Source of the DNA: an uncultured Francisella sp.
GTDB lineage: Bacteria > Pseudomonadota > Gammaproteobacteria > Burkholderiales > Neisseriaceae
Assembly: GCA_905373555.1 (NCBI GenBank)
Contig: CAJPTP010000018.1
Coordinates: forward strand, 1-10,050
Length of the DNA stretch: 10,050 nucleotides
Reading direction: 5' to 3'
Under the pieces are notes generated by a model, which did not search any database, was not told where the DNA came from, and saw only the letters and a list, made by a program, of their open reading frames with translations. Position numbers and translations under genes: made by a program. Position 1 is the stretch's first letter. Each line of letters opens with the position of its first letter. Below, in pieces: positions 4,967-10,050 of the stretch.

Positions 4967-7593
4967 GCCGCAGTCCTTTCGCTCAAGGGCGAGGCGCCGT
5001 CGGCTTGGTTCACGCGCGGCTCGGCGGTTGGGCGCCTCGGTTTGCTCGGCGCCGTCGCGCCGTCGTCGATCAGGGGCGTGCCGTCGCCCCCGACGCCGGC
5101 TTCGGCCGCGCGGCGCCCTTGGGCCTGCGCCTCCCATCCGCGCAGGAAGCTCTCGGCGGCGGCGTCCGCGCCTTGCTCGCCCGCCTCATCCATCGCGGCG
5201 CACATCTTTTGGAAGGCGCCGCGCCAAGCTTGGGGGTCTTCGCTTTTCGCCGCGGCGATGAGCCTGCGCAGCCGCAGCGAGTTGGTTTCCGTTCCCGACA
5301 GCAGCGGCAGAAAGCGGCCCAGCTTGAGCTCCCTCAAGTCGAAGCGCAGCAGCTGCGATTCGTCGCCTTGCTTGACCAAAAAGCGGTTCGAGCCGAGGCC
5401 CAAGGCGCGCATGCGCGCAAACTCCTCGCGGTTGAGCCCGCAAAGGGCGTACGAGCCCTCGAAGCGCGCGGCGGGGTTGGGCAGGAAAATCTTGGTCGCC
5501 GTTTCCTGCGTCAGGTCGGCGAAAATGCGCGAGCCGATCGCGTCCTCGGGCAGCTGCGAGACAAACAGGCAAAAGCCGCCCTTCTTGCGCTCGGTTTTGA
5601 GCAAATCGACCATTTTTTCGGCCATCGACGGAAATTTCGCGGGGAACCAAAACTCCTCGATGATCGTGAGCATGGCCCGGCTCTCGCGCGCGGCCTCCGC
5701 GCCCATGAGGTCGCGCAGATAAAACAGGCAATGCAGCAAAGGCTCGGTGGGCGGATAATCGGCGCCCGCGGCCAACAGCGATTTGACGTCGAAGGCGGCC
5801 AGGCGCCGGTTCGAGAAATCCAAGGCGTTGCGGGGGTGATCGAACAAATGGGCGTATTGGCCGTTTTGCGAGCGGCACCAGCGCGCCAGCCGCCGGCGCA
5901 GAGAAAACGGGCGATCGTCTTGGGGCACGCTTTGCAGCAAGGCCGAAAACCCGCGCAAATGCAGCGGCAGCCCCATCGTCACCTCCACCGCCATGCTTAG
6001 CGCCTCGCGCTCGGCCAGGGTCAGAGCCGGCATGCCTTGGCCTTGCGCGCACAGCAGCGCAAAGCGCGCCAAAAACTCCCTTAGCCCGGGCCCGTCGTCG
6101 AATTGGAACGGGTTGAGCCTCAGATCCGCCCCCTCGGCGGCGGAGCGGTAGGCCCCGCCCGCCGCCTTGAAGGGAATTTCGAGATTGCGGTCGGAGTCGA
6201 AGGCGAAAACCGAGCAGCCGAAACGCTCCAAGAAAAACGTCAAGGCGCACTCCAGCGTGGTTTTTCCCGCTCCCGTCGCGCCCAAGGCCAGTGTGTGGCC
6301 GGCCGTTTTTTCGCCCCGGGCGTCGCGGTTTGGCGACGTGGGATGAAAGTTGAAGCCGAACAGCCCCCTTCGCTCGGTCTCGAACGGCATCGCGCAGGTT
6401 CCGTCGCCCAAAGGGTTGCCGCGCATCTTGCCCTCGCCCTCGGCCAAGGCGCACAGCACGGAGGCGAAGTTCGCGCTGGATTTGGGGTAGCTGCGCGGGC
6501 GGGCTTTGTAGGCGGGGATTTGGCTGAAAAAGGTGGACGGCATCGACAGCCCCGCCCGGACGAAGCCGAAGCCGCCGCAGCGCAGAAACTCGCTGCATAA
6601 CGCCGAGCCGTTTTTGGCGGCTTGGGCCGGATCGTCGTCGAAAACGACCAAGGCCGCCGCGTAGTCGCCGAACGCCACATTGCCCGCCTGCAGCTCGCCT
6701 TTGCCGTGCAGCAGCTCGGCGTGCTGGTAGCGGTTCTCGTCGCCCGAGTCGCCCAGCTCCCGCAGATGCCGCTCGATGCGCCGAACCATGGGGAAGGCGT
6801 CGCAAAAGCAAAACGACTGGGTGAGGCAAAACTCGCCCTCGGCGCCAAGCAGCCTTTCCAAGGCGTAAGGCTTGGATCCGCCGAAGTCGCGCAGGTCGTA
6901 CATGGCGCCGTAGCGGGTCGATTCGGCGCCGCGCCGCTCCAGCAGGTCGGCCCCGAAATGCAGCTCGCAAACCGAAAGGCGCTTGTAGGCGTCGGCGCCG
7001 TCCGGCAAAAACGGCTCGTCGCCGCCGTTGACGAGAAACGAATACAGCGTCAGGGGCTCGCTGGCGGCCAAGCCCGAGGGCAGGTCGATCAGCCCCAAGG
7101 CGCGCGGTCGGTAAGACGAAAGCGACAGCAGCGTGAAATCGATCAGCTCGCGCATTTGCGCGATCGCGCCGGCCAGATCCGCCCGCCCAAGGCCGGCGTC
7201 CAAGATGAGCGTGAGGTAATGCTCGTTGCGGTACAGCTTGCGCCGCGACAAAGCGCTGAGGTAAGCCGAGCAAAAGTCGCGCCCGGGCAGGCTCGACGCG
7301 GCGGGCTCGAAGCGCGCGGCGATGGGCCGGCGCAGGAAGTGCGACCAAATCCACAGCTTCGACGCGTGGGCCCGGCCCGCGGAGAGCAAGTAGCCTCGCA
7401 GCTCGTTGAAGCGGGCGGTCTTGCCCCGCTCGTCCAAGGCGAAGGCGCGCAAGCCGTCAAGCTTGAGGGTCGCGACCAGCCGCCCGTCCGCGCAAATGAG
7501 CATGTCGCGCTCGACGTGGCGGGTGATTTTGGGCAGAAAGTCCGCCGCGCAAGGCTGCCGGCTCAAGGCGCGCTTGAGGTAGTCAACGATCAT
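4963..7593 (-). CDS. virB4: VirB4, T4SS assembly and transport ATPase
   Basis: 876 aa, slightly longer than typical VirB4 (about 790-830). VirB4 is the AAA-type ATPase at the cytoplasmic base that powers pilus biogenesis and substrate transfer. The N-terminal half is the VirB4/TrbE domain. Walker A is GATGAGKT at 438-445, inside HTLALGATGAGKTTLECAL. The Walker B region is AMLTIIEEFW at 640-649, followed by the family's TERKKGGFCLFVSQLPED (667-684), a typical motor segment. The usual Asp-Glu of Walker B reads Glu-Glu here. The C-terminal 70 residues are low-complexity. Start: ATG at 7593 has AAGGGGG closely upstream and overlaps the end of virB3 by 11 bases; an in-frame ATG at 7611 has no ribosome-binding site. 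The 3' end overlaps virB5 by ATGA. There is no VirB3 fusion. Confidence 0.96.
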   Translation of the reverse strand: MIVDYLKRALSRQPCAADFLPKITRHVERDMLICADGRLVATLKLDGLRAFALDERGKTARFNELRGYLLSAGRAHASKLWIWSHFLRRPIAARFEPAASSLPGRDFCSAYLSALSRRKLYRNEHYLTLILDAGLGRADLAGAIAQMRELIDFTLLSLSSYRPRALGLIDLPSGLAASEPLTLYSFLVNGGDEPFLPDGADAYKRLSVCELHFGADLLERRGAESTRYGAMYDLRDFGGSKPYALERLLGAEGEFCLTQSFCFCDAFPMVRRIERHLRELGDSGDENRYQHAELLHGKGELQAGNVAFGDYAAALVVFDDDPAQAAKNGSALCSEFLRCGGFGFVRAGLSMPSTFFSQIPAYKARPRSYPKSSANFASVLCALAEGEGKMRGNPLGDGTCAMPFETERRGLFGFNFHPTSPNRDARGEKTAGHTLALGATGAGKTTLECALTFFLERFGCSVFAFDSDRNLEIPFKAAGGAYRSAAEGADLRLNPFQFDDGPGLREFLARFALLCAQGQGMPALTLAEREALSMAVEVTMGLPLHLRGFSALLQSVPQDDRPFSLRRRLARWCRSQNGQYAHLFDHPRNALDFSNRRLAAFDVKSLLAAGADYPPTEPLLHCLFYLRDLMGAEAARESRAMLTIIEEFWFPAKFPSMAEKMVDLLKTERKKGGFCLFVSQLPEDAIGSRIFADLTQETATKIFLPNPAARFEGSYALCGLNREEFARMRALGLGSNRFLVKQGDESQLLRFDLRELKLGRFLPLLSGTETNSLRLRRLIAAAKSEDPQAWRGAFQKMCAAMDEAGEQGADAAAESFLRGWEAQAQGRRAAEAGVGGDGTPLIDDGATAPSKPRRPTAEPRVNQADGASPLSERTAA

Positions 7594-8020
7594 CGAACCC
7601 CCTTGGCCCATATTTCATGGGCAGCAGCGTGAGGCTGCGGCCGAACACGGCCGCGTTGCGCCGGCGCAGCAGCCAAATCGCCTCCAAGGCCCGCACCCGC
7701 AGCGCCATGCTGTCGTTGCGGCAGGCCCGGCGCATGGCCAGTGCGATGGGCGGGCAGGCCGACATCAGCGACAGGCCGGAGCCGCCGAAGAAAAACATCG
7801 CCGCCAAGCACGCCGCGAGGTTCAGCACGACGGTGGCCATGAAGGCGCGAACGGGCACGCCGAAAAGCATGGCGCTGCGCTCCAGCGCCCGATAGTTGGG
7901 CATATCCTCGCCCAAGCCCTCGCGGCGCATCGCCTTGATCGTTTCAAAGTCGGCTCCGCGCCAAGCGCGCGGCCCGCGCTCGACCCCGAACCCCGCGCCC
8001 TGCGCCGCGTTGGCGCCCAT
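7583..8020 (-). CDS. virB3: VirB3, inner-membrane protein of the T4SS
   Basis: 145 aa; the usual size is about 100. VirB3 works with VirB4 in pilus assembly. The core NYRALERSAMLFGVPVRAFMATVVLNLAACLAAMFFFGG (about 41-80) matches the family: a short basic lead, the LFGVP motif, then one or two hydrophobic segments (54-78 and about 82-97). Start: two ATGs lie 6 bases apart (8026 and 8020). AAAGGA directly abuts the first and is 6 bases from the second, so 8020 is preferred. An internal ATG at 7903 would give a family-typical length but has a poor ribosome-binding site. The N-terminal extension of about 40 residues is another case of the long cytoplasmic leads in this operon. Upstream lie four 10-bp repeats and a 336-base gap to virB2. 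Confidence 0.85.
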   Translation of the reverse strand: MGANAAQGAGFGVERGPRAWRGADFETIKAMRREGLGEDMPNYRALERSAMLFGVPVRAFMATVVLNLAACLAAMFFFGGSGLSLMSACPPIALAMRRACRNDSMALRVRALEAIWLLRRRNAAVFGRSLTLLPMKYGPRGFDDR

Positions 8021-8356
8021 TGGCATTCCTTTCTGAAAAAAGAATCAAGAAGAATCAAGAAAGATCAAGAAGAATCAAAAATGGGCGCAGGCGACCGGGC
8101 GCGCCCGATGATTTGGCAAGAGAGGGCTTCGGCGCGATCGCCAAAGGCATGCGGGATGGACCGCCGCCGGCGAAGCCCGGGCGGCGCAAAGAGGCGCGGC
8201 GTTTCAAAGGCTCGAGGCCAAGGCGGCTCGCCGACGCGGCGCCGGACTTTCGAGGGCGCCGCAAGCTCGGCGCGCCGGAGGGCCGAAACGGGCCGGGCCG
8301 CAACGGGCGAAGACAAGCCGGAACAATCCCAATCCCGAATCGCCCCGAGCCTCGGC
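8021..8356 (-). other. 336-base virB2-virB3 spacer, no supported gene
   Basis: No ATG-initiated ORF with a ribosome-binding site is visible on either strand that is not a shadow. An 83-codon frame from a TTG at 8316 is Arg/Pro-rich and unsupported. The virB2 frame stays open for about 50 codons past its TAG. The last 40 bases before virB3 are the 10-bp repeat array. In most virB operons virB2 and virB3 are adjacent or nearly so. Confidence 0.5.
8040..8079. repeat. Four tandem copies of a 10-bp repeat upstream of virB3
   Basis: AAGAATCAAG repeats at 8040-8049, 8050-8059, 8060-8069 (AAAGATCAAG) and 8070-8079 (last base changed). The 10-bp period is close to one helical turn, so the A-rich segments are phased. 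On the transcript it is a U/C-rich tract ending about 10 bases before the virB3 Shine-Dalgarno sequence. Confidence 0.85.
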
Positions 8357-8758
8357 CTACAGCGTGATTTTTCCGCCCGCGCTGAAAATCCAGGTGGCCA
8401 GGATCACCGCGCCGCCCGCCCCGAAGATCCACAGCGCCGACTCGAAGACGTCGGCCCATGTTTTGCGGCCCATAAAGCCTTGGGCGGTCACCCAAAGCAG
8501 CGCGATGGTGCCCAAGACGCTCACCACCGCGTAGATGGCCTGCCGGATGGTTTCCATCAGGTTGGTGACCTCGGACGCCAAGCCGCCCGCTCCGTTGGCT
8601 CCGGGCGAGCCTGCGGCGGCGAAGGCGGCTTCGGCGGCCAAGGCCGCAAACAAGACTCCGGCCCAAGGCCCCGCGGCCGCCGCCCCCCGGGCGGCGCGGC
8701 GCGCCAGGCGCGCGAAAGCGGGCGTCGGCGCCCCGTGACGATCGTCGATGCGGTTCAT
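8357..8758 (-). CDS. virB2: VirB2, major pilin of the T4SS
   Basis: 133 aa. VirB2/TrbC is the main subunit of the T-pilus; prepilin is inserted in the inner membrane, cut, and polymerised. The signal core (about 33-48) ends in AAEAAFAA with likely cleavage after the AFA near 46-48. The mature pilin of about 85 residues has the family layout: a short Gly/Ala-rich lead, first span (about 73-92, AIYAVVSVLGTIALLWVTAQ), a short polar loop GFMGRKTW (94-101), and a second span (108-126), ending SAGGKITL. Start: ATG at 8758, the third of three ATGs spaced 4 bases apart, with AAAAGGA 8 bases upstream. The n-region of about 30 residues is Arg/Ala-rich and longer than usual. No virB1 transglycosylase gene precedes it. 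Confidence 0.9.
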   Translation of the reverse strand: MNRIDDRHGAPTPAFARLARRAARGAAAAGPWAGVLFAALAAEAAFAAAGSPGANGAGGLASEVTNLMETIRQAIYAVVSVLGTIALLWVTAQGFMGRKTWADVFESALWIFGAGGAVILATWIFSAGGKITL

Positions 8759-8762
8759 TCAT

Positions 8763-9206
8763 TCATTCCTTTTGGCTGCGGCGGGCGCCGGCCTGAATCG
8801 GCGCGCCCGGGGTTGATTTTTGAAATTGCAATGCGTCTGCGCCCGCCTCTTCGGCTGCGCGACGGGCTCGTTTGATTTTTGTTTTTGTTGTTGCCGTTGT
8901 TGCCGTTGTTGCCGTTTTGGGCGTTGTTGTTTGGGTTGTTGTTTGGGGCGTTGCTTTTGACGCCGCCGGGGGCGTTGTTGCTCTTGCGTCTGGGGTGGGC
9001 GCTGCGCCAAGCATGGCGTTGGGCCGCATTGCCCGCGGGCGCGGCGCCCGGCGACGGCAAGAGAAACGAAACCGAATGGGCAATGCGGTTTCGTTTCTGT
9101 TGTCGTTTGCCTTTTCTTCGCTTCCTGTTTTGCTGCGTTTTTTCTTCCTTGCCCCCGGTCGCGCCGGTCGGTCTGTTGGCCTGCCTTCTTGCGCGTCAAG
9201 GAGCAT
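8763..9206 (-). CDS. Candidate small basic ORF ahead of virB2, unknown
   Basis: 147 codons from an ATG at 9206, with AAAGGA 8 bases upstream, ending in a TGA 4 bases before the virB2 start, as in a coupled operon gene. The protein would be rich in Arg, Lys, Thr and Ala, with no signal peptide, membrane span or family motif I recognise. It is not a VirB1 transglycosylase. Its first 38 and last 40 codons start mostly with purines, as real genes do; the centre is low-complexity and contains both the 13-bp inverted repeat and the 9-bp tandem repeat. A competing frame on the same strand (stop at 8755) overlaps the virB2 ATG by ATGA but has only a TTG start without a ribosome-binding site. It could equally be untranslated leader. 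Confidence 0.3.
   Translation of the reverse strand: MLLDAQEGRPTDRPARPGARKKKRSKTGSEEKANDNRNETALPIRFRFSCRRRAPRPRAMRPNAMLGAAPTPDARATTPPAASKATPQTTTQTTTPKTATTATTATTKTKIKRARRAAEEAGADALQFQKSTPGAPIQAGARRSQKE
8887..8913. repeat. Three perfect copies of GTTGTTGCC
   Basis: GTTGTTGCC at 8887-8895, 8896-8904 and 8905-8913, followed by more GTT-rich sequence to about 8945. On the minus strand it reads GGCAACAAC, giving Asn-, Thr- or Gln-rich peptides depending on frame. Confidence 0.85.
9062..9098. repeat. Perfect 13-bp inverted repeat with 11-base loop
   Basis: Arms AGAAACGAAACCG (9062-9074) and CGGTTTCGTTTCT (9086-9098) are exact complements, with the loop AATGGGCAATG. It is the longest perfect stem I find in the window. 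Neither side has a clean T-run, though both downstream sides are T-rich. It could be a regulator-binding site, an attenuator in the operon leader, or a terminator remnant. Confidence 0.75.
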
Positions 9207-9630
9207 TCGTTCTGTCCTTTCTTGTCGTTTCCTTGTTCGTTTCTTCCTTTTTTGCCGCGCGAGGCGTTCGTCTTCTGCGCGGCCGATTTCGCGGCGCGGC
9301 TGTCGGCCGCAGGCGGCGCCGGGCGCTCTTGGCGCTTTGCGCCCGGGTTCTTCCTTGGGCTTGAAAACCCAAGAGCGGGCTCGCTCGACTTGCTTTCCGC
9401 GGGTGCGCGCGGGTGAGGAGGGCGCCGCCGCGTCTGGGCTTGCCGGGTTTGCTCGGCATTTCTTTTCGGCTTTTGGGCCGGGCGCCCTCCGGTCCGGTTG
9501 CCCCGGGCGTTCGGCGGTCTGTTTGCGAATCCCGGCGTTTCAATTTTTTTTAATGGAATAATGCAAATAGAGAAACAAAAGCAAAATCAAGCGCGCAATA
9601 TGTTTAATGCAAGCGCGGTTTTCATGTTGA

Positions 9631-9648
9631 CGGAAAAATTATTTTCCG
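9631..9648. promoter_or_regulatory. Palindrome over the -10 box, possible operator
   Basis: CGGAAAA (9631-9637) and TTTTCCG (9642-9648) are 7-bp inverted arms around ATTA. They cover the -10 element and the predicted start point of the leftward promoter, a position from which a bound protein would block RNA polymerase. The operator role is inferred. Confidence 0.4.
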
Positions 9649-9666
9649 CGCGGATTCTGTTGTCAA
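9638..9666 (-). promoter_or_regulatory. Near-consensus sigma70 promoter for the virB operon
   Basis: On the minus strand: -35 TTGACA (9666-9661), a 17-base spacer, and -10 AATAAT (9643-9638), that is 11 of 12 consensus bases with ideal spacing. Transcription would start near 9631 and run left into the leader and virB2. It lies in the only clearly AT-rich island of the window, and no other comparable promoter is visible before virB2. Confidence 0.65.
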
Positions 9667-10050
9667 GGTTTCGGGTTATCCCCGGCGAATCTTGACTTTC
9701 CCTGTCGAAAAAAACCGTTTCCCCGCGCCAGGTTGAGCGGGCGCATCGCTTCTCCCCGTGAAGAGGAGGTTTGAAGCGGCAGAAGCCGCTTGAGGCGGTT
9801 TGAAACGGATCGAACGGGCGAACGGGCGAACGCCGGGCGGCTCGATGCGATCCGGCGCGTTGGAAGGCGGTCGGATCGAATCCAATCGCCGAATCCATTG
9901 ATCAAGAAACCGGCGCCGGGTTTGAGCCGAATGAATCGAAAACGGCCGGCCATGCGCCCGGTTGCCTGTCATTGTTTTTGAGCGGGATGAAGCGAAGATT
10001 AAGGGGCGGCGCGGGGAAATATGGACGCTTGCGGATGTTTTCTTGGCTGG
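9667..10050. other. Right-hand end, no supportable gene
   Basis: Only short, Arg-rich frames occur on both strands, with no start having a good ribosome-binding site. Visible elements: a hairpin with arms AAGCGGC/GCCGCTT and loop AGAA (9774-9791), and an 8-bp repeat CGAACGGG, two copies plus a partial (9811-9832). An ATG at 10021 on the plus strand opens a frame that leaves the window (MDACGCFLGW), with a weak GGGG lead; too little to call. Confidence 0.5.

Larger units (their letters stand above)
8759..9637 (-). other. Long leader region between operon promoter and virB2
   Basis: About 870 bases separate the predicted transcription start from virB2. The coding strand is A/C- or purine-rich over long stretches, leaving the plus strand T/G-rich with many T-runs and a strong strand skew unlike the structural genes. 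It holds the candidate ORF at 8763-9206, a 13-bp inverted repeat, GTTGTTGCC repeats, a small GGCGC/GCGCC hairpin (9331-9343) and a CTTGGG/CCCAAG hairpin (9354-9373). A further Arg-rich frame ends at 9196, overlapping the 9206 ATG, but its ATG at 9459 has only a weak GAAAAGAA lead. Plus-strand frames here are hydrophobic artefacts of the T/G skew. Confidence 0.5.

Noticed and set aside
4967..5137. Longer VirB5 start inside virB4
   Set aside because: The extension lies in virB4 coding sequence, is Arg-rich and lacks a ribosome-binding site, while the ATG at 4966 has AAAGGA and an ATGA overlap with the virB4 stop.
8040..8079. CRISPR array
   Set aside because: The units are 10 bp, directly abutting, with no spacers, so it is a plain tandem repeat.
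8065..8316. 83-codon frame between virB2 and virB3
   Set aside because: TTG start without a Shine-Dalgarno sequence, Arg/Pro-rich, and it runs through the 10-bp repeats.
9544..9551. Run of eight T on the plus strand as an intrinsic terminator
   Set aside because: No stable GC stem lies directly before it, and no plus-strand gene ends there.
8872..9561. Plus-strand frames giving Val/Leu-rich, membrane-like peptides
   Set aside because: The hydrophobicity comes from GTT/TTG-rich simple sequence. No ribosome-binding site precedes the starts, and the translation becomes Arg/Ser-rich outside the skewed part.
9587..9625. 12-codon leader peptide MKTALALNILRA just after the predicted transcription start
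   Set aside because: It would have only about six bases of upstream RNA, no ribosome-binding site, and no run of one amino acid or attenuator stem next to it; probably chance.

Overview
The window reads as the left-going (minus-strand) core operon of a VirB/Trb-type (P-type) type IV secretion system. The DNA is GC-rich, roughly two-thirds G+C by eye, and the gene order and protein signatures point to a proteobacterium. I cannot place it to genus. The proteins carry many Ala/Arg/Pro-rich low-complexity stretches.

Layout, read right to left in the direction of transcription. From 10050 to 9667 I see no supportable gene. An AT-rich island (about 9540-9720) holds a near-consensus sigma70 promoter (9638-9666) pointing left. 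About 870 bases of leader follow (9637-8759), with a 13-bp inverted repeat, a 9-bp tandem repeat and one candidate small basic ORF (8763-9206). Then come virB2 (pilin, 8357-8758), a 336-base gap ending in four 10-bp repeats, virB3 (7583-8020), virB4 (4963-7593), virB5 (4178-4966), virB6 (3168-4067), a virB7-like lipoprotein (2473-2973), virB8 (1507-2460), virB9 (141-1376), and the first codons of a further gene at 14-1, by position virB10.

How the genes work together: VirB4 is the ATPase for pilus biogenesis and substrate transfer. VirB3, VirB6 and VirB8 form the inner-membrane part. VirB7 and VirB9, with VirB10, form the outer-membrane core. VirB2 and VirB5 are the major and minor pilus subunits. 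VirB1, VirB11, VirD4, a relaxase and an oriT are not visible here, so the window alone does not show whether the system moves DNA or effector proteins.

The unusual features lie mainly in how the operon is built rather than in a new gene family. They include long cytoplasmic N-terminal extensions ahead of the signal or membrane segments, spacers of 110-336 bases between genes that are normally tightly packed, a G-quadruplex-type motif plus hairpin over the virB6 ribosome-binding site, and spacer sequence that looks coding past the virB8 stop.
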